DNA of 64,000 bases from NCBI RefSeq assembly GCF_025024155.1, contig NW_026251804.1, positions 1 through 64,000 of the forward strand. The letters run 5' to 3'. The stretch is from Gamsiella multidivaricata. Taxonomy: Eukaryota; Mortierellomycota; Mortierellomycetes; Mortierellales; Mortierellaceae. Both the position numbers and the translations under genes were made by a program. Below the pieces are notes generated by a model that saw only the letters and a list, made by a program, of their open reading frames with translations, did not search any database and had not been told where the DNA came from. Below are positions 1 through 9,395 of this stretch, piece by piece; the first letter of the stretch is position 1; every line of letters begins with the position of its first letter.

Positions 1-54
1 TTGTAACAGCGCATCAATGGACAAAGGCTCCTCTGCTAGAGGTGATTCTTGCCT

Positions 55-62
55 GTCCTCAT
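55..62. repeat. Left target-site duplication of the MITE
   Basis: GTCCTCAT. It matches the right copy GTCCTCAC at 366-373 in 7 of 8 positions. Using only one copy restores the interrupted reading frame. Confidence 0.7.
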
Positions 63-365
63 CACGGTTTCTCAACTAGCGAATCGAATCGAATATGAGC
101 CTCAATCGATTTTTTTTATTCGAATTTCGAATATATTCGATTCGCCCCATGTCGAATAAAAGACTTATTCGATTCGCAATTATTCCTTCAATAACAAACG
201 TATATGCCTGAATATGAATAAATCATTAAAAATCGAAAATAATGTCAAATCAAATGAGGTCGAATCGAATCGAATCGAATAAATGCGAATCGAATGAGAC
301 TTTATTCTCACTATTTGTATTCGAAAAATCGAATGGCGAATATCGAATATTTGTGAGAAATCGTG
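63..365. mobile_element. hAT-like MITE, 303 bp, CGAAT-rich
   Basis: The ends form a 12-bp inverted repeat: CACGGTTTCTCA at 63-74 and TGAGAAATCGTG at 354-365 (one mismatch). They are bordered by GTCCTCAT (55-62) and GTCCTCAC (366-373), an 8-bp duplication with one mismatch. Eight-bp duplications and ends beginning CA are typical of the hAT superfamily. The inside has no long ORF and is made largely of CGAAT/ATTCG words in both orientations, so it would fold strongly. It is therefore a non-autonomous element that needs a transposase from elsewhere. It interrupts a coding frame exactly at codon 40. Confidence 0.75.
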
Positions 366-373
366 GTCCTCAC
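366..373. repeat. Right target-site duplication of the MITE
   Basis: GTCCTCAC, partner of 55-62. The single difference is at the element-distal base, consistent with one mutation after insertion. Confidence 0.7.
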
Positions 374-701
374 TCAAGGGGGGGCTAGACCCTTGGTCAA
401 ATTCGTCGACTTCCATGGCTGAGCCATCATCAGCCAACTGGGTCGAAGGAGTGGTTTCAAAGAGGGTTTTGTTGTCGTTGTTCATAGTGGTGTATGAAGG
501 TGGAGGATGTTTGAAGACTTTTGTGTGTGTATATGTGTGTGTGTATGGATGGATAACTTCACTTAAAAAAATGAGATATTTCGGGGTTCAGAATTAAGTG
601 AGAAAGAGATGTGGCTCCACACACCACACCGATTAGGTATTTATTTGTATTAAATGTAATAGTGAGCTGGAGGTACACTTGTTAAACTAAATATACAGTG
701 A

Positions 702-854
702 ACTCTGGTGAAATATGGGACAGGCAGGACACCTAAATGGCTCGTTCAATGGAAAGGATACCCACTGGAGGAGGCAACCTGGAAGTCAAAGGCATCACTG
801 GTCAGTGCCAAGGAGGCCCCAGCAGAGTTCGAGGCCAAGCGCGAAAAGAAGTAA
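702..854 (+). pseudogene. Ty3/Gypsy chromodomain relic (integrase C-terminus)
   Basis: The forward frame from 702 to the TAA at 852-854 reads KYGTGRTPKWLVQWKGYP followed by EEATWKSKASLVSAKEAP. The pattern (W/F)LV-W-KGY followed by ATWE-like residues is the signature of the chromodomain at the integrase C-terminus of chromoviral Ty3/Gypsy elements. The frame is closed upstream by TGA at 699-701 and nothing upstream resembles integrase or reverse transcriptase, so only the 3' tip of an element remains. A purine-rich tract and a probable LTR follow directly, in the order expected for an intact 3' end. Confidence 0.7.
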
Positions 855-881
855 CGTTTTTTTTTTTTTAAGATGGGGAGA

Positions 882-1041
882 TGCAACAGGTACAACTGTT
901 TATTCGAGAATGATGTCATGGTCGTAACCATACTGCGCCTAGTTTCAAGAGCATTCCAGCACAACTGTGTCTAGTATATAAGAGCTCTCCAAACGCAGGA
1001 TTAAACAGCAATCAATCTTCGAATAAACCACTGATTCAACC
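882..1041 (+). mobile_element. Probable 3' LTR of the Gypsy relic
   Basis: After the chromodomain stop and a T-run comes a purine tract (AAGATGGGGAGA, 870-881) followed at once by TG. The next ~160 bp contain TATATAAG near 977 and AATAAA near 1022 and end with TTCAACCA, i.e. TG...CA ends with promoter and polyadenylation-like words in LTR order. The second LTR is absent from the window, so the ends are inferred from position and composition only and the 3' limit is uncertain. Confidence 0.4.
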
Positions 1042-1317
1042 ATAGAACCTCCTGACCACTCCAACCCACCGGCTGTTTGCATGCTTCCCCTTGACTTCAA
1101 GGGATATTGCGCGGTGGCGAGTGCAGAAGTGTGATGACAAGGGAGTAGAGGAGGACTTCACTGGGAGATAGGAGGCGAATCCTGGCTGAAGGCAAAAAAG
1201 GCGCCAGACTCGTTCATCCTTGTAAATAGTGCGACGAGCCTCCAGATAGCCATTCCAAAGGCCTATTGCCATGAAGACTGGATCGGTCCACGTTGCAAGT
1301 GTAAGAAACATGATGTT

Positions 1318-1542
1318 TTAATTAAATCGATTTGCTGAGACTATGGTACCTGGAACTGCTGGCGGCAAGTTAATTAGGTCTGGCTCTGATAGCTGGCTCA
1401 CAGTTGACACTGGAGTCACTGTTGATGGCTGACTAGAAGTCGTCCATACAAAGGATGATGCTGGGCTTGTCGGGCTCTCAATGGTATGAACCCATTCTCG
1501 AGACCTTGATGATGAAGGTTCGCCGTCCGAGGACAAAGACAT
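1318..1542 (-). CDS. Possible short Ser/Thr-rich protein
   Basis: A 74-codon frame starting MSLSSDGEPSSSRSREW is rich in Ser, Thr and Pro and contains ESPTSPASS. A second minus frame (1036-1311) begins six bases after its stop and runs into the presumed LTR, so the two could be exons of one gene or pieces of a decayed one. No domain is recognisable and no convincing splice pair joins them. Function unknown. Confidence 0.2.
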   Translation of the reverse strand: MSLSSDGEPSSSRSREWVHTIESPTSPASSFVWTTSSQPSTVTPVSTVSQLSEPDLINLPPAVPGTIVSANRFN

Positions 1543-1914
1543 GATGTTGAGGGAGGGTAAAGAAAAAACTGGAATTCACCGATGAAATTTATTTTTCAAA
1601 AAAATTGTTCACTGCGGTTAACCGTTCACCGGTGAGAATCACTAGTTCAGACCAAAGAGGCGGTCAGAACTGCTTCAGCAACTCTCGGTTAGCTGGGCAA
1701 AGGAAGGGTTTAACCGCGTCAAGGCCCGCAACAACTTTGTGTAGAAATGATAACTGCACCAGGATACACTTCACAAACGGCGCTGTTTGTTGCGTTAACG
1801 GAAGGTGTGTAAGAAGCAGAGTCAGGTAAGATGGCAATTGAAGTCGGTTTTGGATGCCTTTCACGATTGACCTACGTTCTCTAATGCATTTTATTTCAAA
1901 AGCTCTTGTGAATC
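1543..1914. other. Intergenic, no gene seen
   Basis: Between the short ORF start and the DHODH stop. The only structure seen is two short palindromes, GGTTAACC near 1617 and TCACCGGTGA near 1627, plus a partial copy TTCACCGATGAA near 1574. These could be factor sites of a minus-strand promoter. No RNA gene is visible. Confidence 0.3.
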
Positions 1915-3533
1915 CTAGTTGCCAGCCTTCTTAGTGTCCTCGCCAACAATGTCCATCCACTTGCGTCCATTCAAACCCTTGACGATGCCGTCCTTCACAG
2001 CACGAGCGATTCCTGGCCCCTCATACGCCATACTGCTGTAAAGTTGCACCATGCTTGCTCCTGCTCTAGCGTATTCCAAAGCATCCTCGCCAGTAGAGAT
2101 ACCTCCGCAGCCGACCAAAGGAATCTTTCCTCCGGTATGTTTGTAAACCTGGCGAAGAGCCCGCAAAGCCAGAGGCTTGACGACGGGTCCCGAAAGTCCT
2201 CCGACTTCCTTTGCGTTCTCCTTGTTGATCAATGTGCTGGGCCTCGAAATTGTTGTGTTGGAAATGATGATACCGTCCACCTTGGTTGACAAAGCTGCCT
2301 CAGAAACATCCTTGAGCTCTTCTTCCGATAGATCGGGTGCGATCTTAACCAGCAATGGGGGTTTGTAAGCGGACTGCAGGCGGTCGCGAGCACTGATAAC
2401 CTGACGCAACAAGTCCTCAAGCATGTCCTTGCGCTGCAATGACCTCAGTCCGGGGGTATTAGGTGACGAGACATTGACAACCAAAACATCCGCATAGTGT
2501 CCGAGACGCTCGACACCCAGTACGTAGTCTTCCACAGATTCCGGTGTCGAGGCCTTGTTCTTGCCCAAGTTCACGGCCAAGATACGGTCATCGCGCAGAG
2601 AGCGGTTGGTGGAGAGATGATCCACAAAGGACTCTGTCGAGGACTGTCCGTGCCTCAGCTTTTCCAGCGTCTGATCCTGATCCTCACGAGCATGTTTGTA
2701 CAAGAACCGCTTGATACGCTGGCGAAGACGCGTCTCGACCGCCTTGTGGCCCTCCGAGTTGAATCCGTAGCGGTTAATCACGCACTTGTCCTCTGGAAGG
2801 CGGAACATACGAGGTTGAGGGTTACCAGGCTATAGTTTGTATATGTACAGGAAATGAATGGTTCGTTAGAGATGTTCGTTGCACACCAACAGCATGGTCA
2901 ACACTTCTTCCTTGTGGTAAGCCATTTACCTGGGGCTCAGGAGTGACGCTTCCAACCTCAACATAGCCGAATCCCAGATCAAACAGTCCGTCAATTGCCT
3001 CGGCATGTTTGTCGAATCCAGCAGCTATTCCCACTGGGTTTGAGAAGGTCTTGTTCCAGAGCTACACCACGGGGAGACAAAGAGAAATTTGTGTCGTTAG
3101 TCTCCAGTGCTGTTAACCTCCTGATTCAACGAAAGAACAAACATCCGATACAACCGTTGAATCCTCCCTTTACCTTGACTTCCAATGTGGGGTCATCGTG
3201 CTGTGTATCCCAGGGGCTAATTCCCATGCTCAACAGCTTAATGCCGGCCTTATGAGCCGTCTCGGGGTCCATGGTCCAGTGCATCAAGGGAACGAGCACA
3301 TACTTGTGGATGGAGGCACGCGAGTCGAATCCATATGAGATTCCGACTAGACCTCCGACGACGATACCGGTGCCGAGGATAAAGTTGATCGTCTTAGAGG
3401 TGGTCGTATGTTCCTTGCGGACCGTGGCATAATGGCGGACCATTGCTGAAGGTGGGATGCGCTGGGCACCATAGACCCGCGGCAATGCAGGCAGCTGACG
3501 CTGGCGACGCAGGATAGATGTGAGAGAATTCAT
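1915..3533 (-). CDS. URA9: Dihydroorotate dehydrogenase (quinone), mitochondrial
   Basis: Class 2 DHODH: oxidises dihydroorotate to orotate in pyrimidine synthesis and passes electrons to ubiquinone at the inner mitochondrial membrane. Exons 3533-3174, 3061-2930 and 2829-1915 join in frame to 468 codons. The N-terminus is basic and hydroxylated ([13 protein letters not shown]), as in a matrix presequence, followed by a hydrophobic segment [18 protein letters not shown] near residues 52-69. Core motifs: [32 protein letters not shown], the active-site stretch [14 protein letters not shown] with the class 2 serine, [19 protein letters not shown] and the FMN-phosphate region [11 protein letters not shown]. 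An in-frame ATG at 3590 would add 19 residues; 3533 is preferred because it starts the presequence. The gene is divergent from an ADCK-like gene, which is also tied to ubiquinone biology. The symbol follows the fungal mitochondrial enzyme. Confidence 0.95.
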
Positions 3534-3862
3534 GAGGGGAGAGGGGCGGGGTGGTGGTTCTCCTGTGATTCTGAATAGAGAGATCAGCAAACCAAAACGA
3601 GCACTTCCCCTTCAGGCACACAACTCGTTGGTCGGAAAGCATGTTTGGGAAGCTGCACGTGATGCATTTCCCCTTGGCCACCAAAAAAAATGCAGCTTGG
3701 CACAAATCTGTATTCATGCATCAAGTTGAATTTCGTGTAAAATACATTCGATACTTGAATGCTAATTTTTGTAACTGAGTCGGGATGGCCTATCTTCAGG
3801 TATAGGAAAACCTCGCCCAAGCTGATCTCAACATCCTCCCATTCTCTCGTCTTTGTCCCGCC
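3534..3862. promoter_or_regulatory. Shared divergent promoter, DHODH / ADCK-like
   Basis: Only 329 bp separate the two start codons. The sequence is not coding and has no clear TATA box. Both products are mitochondrial and connected to coenzyme Q, so co-regulation from one control region is possible but unproven. Confidence 0.45.
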
Positions 3863-5903
3863 ATGTCCATGCTGAGGTCATCCACCTCCATACCCCTCCT
3901 CTGCACTTCCAGAGCTCATCTGTCCAGGAGGACAGCCTTTCAAAAGGCTGTCCCGTCTCGCTTCGCTTTGGTATCCGCTCGACTCCAGTCTACCAGCGCT
4001 CGGACCAACTGGAGTCCCTCGGTCGCTCCTCCTCGACGGATTCCATTAAAAGTCTCTGTGCCGACGGTGGCATTGGTCACCGGAGTCCTTCTATACAATA
4101 TCAATGACCCTTTCCGCCACGGCGCACTGGCCTTGCACAGAATGATGGTCGCAGGGGAGGCGGTTGTTCGTGTGGGCATCGACTATAAGTATACCATGGA
4201 TTTCGTAAATAGGGATCTGAAGGACGGCAACCTAGAAGACGAAAAGGAGAGAGCGCACCGCATGAGCGCCCTTCACAAGCGGAGTGCAGATCGACTTCGA
4301 GAGATGCTGAGCAAGAATGGAGGCATTTACATCAAACTGGTATGTTGTGCAAATCGAATTCTTTAACCCTCAAGTCCTCGCCGCCAGTGCCACTAATGCT
4401 AAGAGGCATCTTCATTTACATGCAACTTGTAGGGACAACATCTTGCCAGTTTGAAATATCTACTGCCGGATGAGTGGACTACTGCCATGGAACCTCTTCA
4501 GGACCGCTGCACGCCATCCTCCATCGAAACCATCCAGGCGCTCTTTCATTCAGATCTAGGCCAACCCATGTCCGAGTTCTTTTCTTCATTTGATCTGGAG
4601 CCCATTGGCGTAGCATCATTAGCTCAAGTGCATAGGGCTAGACTACTGGATGGTCGGGAGGTAGCGGTCAAAATTCAGCACCCAGCTTTGACCGAATTCT
4701 CGACCATCGATATCAAAACTGTGGCGGCACTCACGAACTTTATCGCCTACGTCTTCCCGGAATTCGAATTCACTTGGCTGAGCGATGAGATGCAGACCAG
4801 CTTACCCAGGGAACTCAACTTCAATATCGAGGCCGCCAATGCTGCCCGTGTAGCCGCCAACTTTGACCAGGCCCGCGCAGAGGGGAGTAAATCGACCATC
4901 AAGATCCCAGATGTCATTTGGTCCCGGAAACGAGTCCTTGTCATGGAATGTATGTTGAAACCCTGATGATTTTTTTTATCTGTTCACTGTGATGCATATG
5001 CTCAATCAAACAAGAACTCGCGTACTAAACCATATCAGTGTCTTTTTTCATGATAATGTAGTCATGACTGGGTCTAGGATCGATAACCTGCCATATCTCA
5101 AAGCCAACAACATCAAGGTGTCCGAAGTCTCGAACGAGATGGCTCGGACGTTCTCTCAAATGATCTACAAGGATGGATTCGTTCATTGCGACCCACATCC
5201 CGGCAATGTCATGATTCGCCCCACGCCACCTGGATCACCCTCTCCACGCAACTTTGAGATCATCCTTCTGGATCATGGACTCTACCGAGAACTCACACCC
5301 GAGTTCCGGCTGGACTATGCGCACCTATGGACCGCCATCATTGCGTCAGATGAGGAGGAGATCAAATACCGTGCCTTGAAACTCGGGGGAACGGATGCAT
5401 ACCAGCTTTTCTCCAGCATTTTGACAGGTCGCGACTGGTCCGTGGTTCAGGATGCGCAGCTCACAAGAAGGGCACGCAGCAAGGATGAGATAGTCATGTT
5501 AGCGGGCGACGTTTCAGGGAACAAGATTGCCGATATTGCAGGTATCCTGGCCAAGGTGCCCCGAGATCTTCTGTTGCTGTTCAAGACAAACGACCTTCTT
5601 CGCGCTCTGGACGAGGATTTGGGTGCGGACGATGGGTCGCAGATGAGGACGTTTGCGGTCATGGGTCAGTACTGTGCGCTTGCGATCTATGAGGCTGACA
5701 AGTCTGTGATCCGATCAAGGTTGGAGTCTTCAAAATTGACGATATCGGATCTGACGAGGACTTTGCGTTCGTGGATTACGGCATACTGCGGATTCCTTTA
5801 TACAACATTGTCCTTGGATATATTTGTCTGGTGGATCGATCTCGAGCAGTCAAATTCGCTTTTGTACCAGATCCTGTCGCGCTTTGGATGGCTCTTGCAT
5901 TGA
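3863..5903 (+). CDS. MCP2: ABC1/ADCK-family mitochondrial kinase-like protein
   Basis: Exons 3863-4339, 4433-4949 and 5062-5903 give 611 codons. The first ~60 residues are Arg/Ser-rich without acidic residues, a mitochondrial presequence. Family motifs follow: KNGGIYIKLGQHLAS (the KxGQ region), SLAQVHRARL (the alanine-rich loop typical of ABC1 proteins), VAVKIQHP (ATP-site lysine), LPRELNFNIEA, LVMEFMTGSRID, FVHCDPHPGNVMI (catalytic Asp and metal-binding Asn) and LLDHGLYREL (DHG where most kinases have DFG). Order and spacing match the ADCK1/yeast Mcp2 (Cqd2) branch, which acts in mitochondrial lipid homeostasis and coenzyme Q distribution. The substrate is not settled in any species. The subfamily assignment is less sure than the family. 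Confidence 0.9.
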
Positions 5904-6113
5904 ACGGCTTTGCAGACTTGTACGCGCACCACAACTCTTTCAGTTATCTGCATTATTTGTCTTCCTTTTTTTATTTTTTATTTTTTCTGTTTTGTTCGCA
6001 TCATACCATAGACATAACGAATCATTATAGACTATAAAGACCATGTACAGCTCTCTTTTTATTGTCGAACTTGTTTTTTGGTGAGCAACAGCATCCTTTT
6101 GTCCATTACGATA

Positions 6114-6728
6114 TCAGATAGACAGCTGCTCAATCTGGACCTGGAGTTCTGCCATCTTTGAGATCTTGTCCAGTTGCTCCGGCAGCATCTCCTCGCCCTT
6201 TTCCTGCCGCCCCTTTAGCTGCTCGGCCTGCCTCAGCTTCTTGTTGAGCGCGCGTAGTTTCTTTTCAGGATCCATTGCTGACTCTGCTGTGTTTACGGCG
6301 GCGGGGGCTGCGGCTGCGGCGGTGGTAGTAGTGCTTGAAGTCGCTGCGGAGTCTGATGTTGTTGCCTTTGGTTTCTGTGTTTGATTCGCGGACACTCCAC
6401 CACCATCATCAGCGACCTCCAATGTTGCCTGCTCTTCCTTACGCTTTACCTTCCTCTTATCGTTCTTGAGCTGCGCTTTAGTCTTGGGTGCGGTGTTGGC
6501 TGCAGCAATCAAGGGCGAAGGACTTGGTGCGGCGGGACGAACAGAGTCTAGGACGCGGTTCGTGTACTTTGCCACATCCTCAGGAGGCGTGTATCCAGGC
6601 CGGACCTTGCGCTCCTTCCTGTATGTGCCATCAGGTCGGCGGGTCATGGGGATCACGCGGGCGTCATCCTTTTCCTGAATCCCAGCGATCGACTTTGTTG
6701 AGGCTATGGATGAATTCGTCATGGACAT
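6114..6728 (-). CDS. PYM1: PYM-like partner of Y14-Mago (exon-junction complex)
   Basis: Single-exon frame of 204 residues. Residues ~25-57 (RVIPMTRRPDGTYRKERKVR followed by PGYTPPEDVAKY) match the N-terminal Mago/Y14-binding segment of PYM, and the C-terminus PEKKLRALNKKLRQAEQLK matches the second conserved helix. PYM removes the exon-junction complex from spliced mRNA during translation and touches the ribosome. The middle is a low-complexity linker (Lys/Glu-rich, then Ala/Thr runs). An intron-rich genome makes an EJC recycling factor expected. The ATG at 6722 is an equally possible start. The downstream neighbour on the other strand is convergent; the upstream neighbour on the same strand also encodes an RNA-binding protein. 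Confidence 0.85.
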   Translation of the reverse strand: MSMTNSSIASTKSIAGIQEKDDARVIPMTRRPDGTYRKERKVRPGYTPPEDVAKYTNRVLDSVRPAAPSPSPLIAAANTAPKTKAQLKNDKRKVKRKEEQATLEVADDGGGVSANQTQKPKATTSDSAATSSTTTTAAAAAPAAVNTAESAMDPEKKLRALNKKLRQAEQLKGRQEKGEEMLPEQLDKISKMAELQVQIEQLSI

Positions 6729-6857
6729 TGGTGATCAATGAGAGGGGCGTGGAGAAACGCGGTAGAAAATCAGGGCAACACAAATTATTTCGCCCAAGAC
6801 AGTCTATGTGCAGTACACATGTTATGCGGTCTCTTTTTTTTTTTTTTTACACTTTTT

Positions 6858-9057
6858 TTATTTTCGCATCAAGGATTTCCCTTTTATGACCTGGACGGCC
6901 AGCACACCGCCATGGACCTTGTCAAGACTCATCTCTTTCCACACATAGTCCCAACTCTCGAGCCAGTCAATGATCGCCGGCTTGACCTTTGCCCGCGAGT
7001 TCGACGAGTGGTTGCCTGTGCCTGTGACCACATACACGGTGCCAGTGTACACCTCCTTCTCCAGCTTCTCCATGAACTCGTCCAAGAATGCCAACGACTC
7101 ATCCACATGCAGTCCATGAAGATCAATCCATGTCTCGCCCTTGGCCGTGCTCTTGATCATCTCCTGGTTCCTCGAGTTGAAGATCTGTCGACTCGCCTCA
7201 CGATGCGTCGCCATCATCAAGTCGTTGTACTCACGGCCCTGGAAAGATAGCTTGGCTGCAGTCGCTCCGTCATTGCGAAGATACGCCTGGGTCGCCAATT
7301 CGAAGCAGCGATTACGTGCCTTGCCGTACTCGATCGCCTGTGCACGCGATTTGAGGTATTCATTGTTGAGGGTCGATCCTGTCTCCAGCCACGGGATCGA
7401 GCTCGGAGCCATCTCCAGCTTGAACGCCCTCCGCTGCTCCTCTGCATCATCAGCTCGTTGCAATGGCGTAAGTGGTTTCGATGCGGCTGCCGCTGCGGTG
7501 GCCGAATACGAGATCGTAGGTTTAGCCAGAGGAGGCGACGAAACCTTGGCCTTCTCCTCCAACTGGGTCGCCAGCGCATCCACAGCGACACTCGAACTCT
7601 CTCCGTTACCATTACTGTTCTTATTGTTCTTATTTTTCTTTGAATCCGACTGTCCGTTGCCCTTGTTGACCTTTGCAGATCCCTTATTCTTTGAAGACGC
7701 GGTGCTAGCCGATAATGATGGGAAATCGAAATCATCCATTGTCGGCGGCTGTTGCTTCACAGGCGGCGGAGGTGTTTCTGTCACACGGCTGGTATCGATA
7801 AAGTGATTGAACTCGCAAGTCTCGCCTTTCAAACACTGTCCCTTGAGCCTTTTTCATGAATAAACAGAGAATAGAAAGCAGAGCACCGTTGGGAGAAAGG
7901 AACTCTTAATATTAATAAAAAAAATCATAGCTTGATGCCAAGATAACAGCATCCACGAACGAAGAAAAAAAAAAAAAAAAAGGCTTACCAAAACTTGCAC
8001 ACCATCAAATCCAGATCATGGCTGTACCAACAGTCCTTGCGGAAGCAATTACCCTGCAAGAAATGTCGACAGGTTTGTGTTGAACGGATATCACCCATGA
8101 ATGGCATCGCGAGCTCCCCTCCACCAGATGCTCTCGCGGCCATCAAGGTCTCAAGCGTCCGCTCAAAATCGTATCCGGATCTTGCAAACGCCTTCTCAAT
8201 CTTATCAGGACTGACATCCTTGATGATCTGCACCAACATCTCCAGTGGTGTCATATCCTGGTCCAAATTCGTCAAATACGATACGGAGCCATCGTCCAGA
8301 GCTCCACCGCCATAGCTCTCGTCCGAGGAATAAAAAACCGGAGGCGGGTATTGGGGTTGCAGATCCGTTGCGGAATGATAGCTTCCATAAGGAATATTGC
8401 GAGTGCCGTTCAGAACCTCCAGATCAGAGGCACTTGGGGGTGCAAACGGGTTGAATTCGTCGTCATCAAAGGGATCTAGTGCATCGCGCAATTGATGTCC
8501 ATTAGAAGCAGATGTCTTTGCCTGGGTATCGTCGTCATCATCATCAATTCTAGCCCAAGAATCAGGATCGCGAGCCATATTATCAACATTGAGTAATTTG
8601 GTCCCATTATTGGTTCCTGTTCGTCCTTGCTGAGGATCGTCCAAAGGCCGGATAATCGGAATGGCGCGAGATGCAACCGTGGCAGGAGGATATTGAAAAT
8701 CGAGAGATGGCTGTGAATAGGCGTAAATCGAAGGCTCCATCCAGTAGAGTCCTCCCTGTGCATATTGCGCAAACAGTTCTGCGACGGCGTCCTGAAGGTT
8801 GATGTTAGCCTATGATAGCCAGCCAGCAAGCGAACAGGTCAGACATCTTTTTTTCGGGGGGTGGAGGTGAGGCCACTAGGGGCGGTATGGCATGAAAGAA
8901 GACGTACGACCGCACAGTTGGCCTCGAGGCACTCGTAGAGGGTAGCGGACTTGTCCTCTTCGGACATGCTCTGGTCATAGAGCACTCCTGCGAAGTAGGG
9001 CTCGAATTCCGGACCCAGCCCTAGACTGGCCAGGTAGCTTAAAATCCAGGTGGTCAT
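6858..9057 (-). CDS. CCCH zinc-finger protein with Smr domain
   Basis: Exons 9057-8908, 8809-7989 and 7848-6858 join in frame to 653 codons. In order: a short N-terminal helical region (MTTWILSYLASLGLG, similar in feel to the CCDC43-type N-terminus); acidic disordered stretch with an Asp run; a CUE-like helix set (TPLEMLVQIIKDVSPDKIEKA, about residues 215-255); tandem CCCH fingers, C-RHFLQGN-C-FRKD-C-WYS-H then C-KFWLKGQ-C-LKGET-C-EFN-H, the second assembled across the last intron; a linker; a DUF1771-type helical segment (AQAIEYGKARNRCFELATQA); and a C-terminal Smr domain with the TWIDLHGLHVDES motif and VVTGTGNHS. Smr domains bind or cut nucleic acid, so an RNA-surveillance role is likely but not shown. 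Confidence 0.88.
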
Positions 9058-9395
9058 TCAACTGAAGAGTAGAAATCAAGGCCGAATTGGAGATAAATGT
9101 CGGGCGAAGAATAGTGCTGAACAACAGGAGGTCGGTGTTGATGGTGGAAGCAAGGGTGGGATGAGATGACCGATGTATGAAATGGGAGTGGACGACCTCT
9201 CTGAGAAAGAACGCTCTTCGGGGGTTTTGGAGTTCAAGGGAGCTGCTAGCAAAAGTGGCTTGCGCCCACCATCGTACCTGTGCCTGCGTTGACGAGCTGG
9301 AGGTGAGATGCCAGGACCCTTTCGTAATTCGGCCTCTGTCTCTCTCTCTCTCTCATTCCAGCTCAGAGAAGAAAAGGAAGTTTCGCGATCGCCGC
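9058..9395. promoter_or_regulatory. Shared divergent promoter, CCCH-Smr / ASNSD1
   Basis: 338 bp between divergent start codons, with a CTCTCT pyrimidine tract at about 9341-9355 close to the forward start. A forward in-frame upstream extension exists from 9177 but lacks conserved character, so it is taken as leader. No TATA box seen. Confidence 0.4.

Larger units (their letters stand above)
1..485 (-). pseudogene. Unknown protein gene (5' part), split by a MITE
   Basis: A minus-strand frame opens with ATG at 485-483 and reads 40 codons (start MNNDNKTLFE, later EVDEFDQG and ending PPLSED) to base 366. The following bases 63-365 are a transposable element and bring stop codons. If the element and one target duplication are left out, reading resumes in the same frame at base 54 (RQESPLAEEP) and stays open for 18 codons to the window edge. 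This restored frame and the acidic/serine-rich composition show a real gene whose remainder lies left of the window. No domain is visible in the 58 residues, so the function is unknown. The allele is probably broken. Splicing out the element with the GTGAGG in the duplication and nearby AGs does not restore the frame in any combination I tried. Confidence 0.6.

Noticed and set aside
63..373. The MITE as an introner-type intron
   Set aside because: The duplication contains GTGAGG, but joining it to the AGs available at the far end (CTAG, ATGAG, GACAG) shifts the frame or meets a stop, so splicing does not restore the protein.
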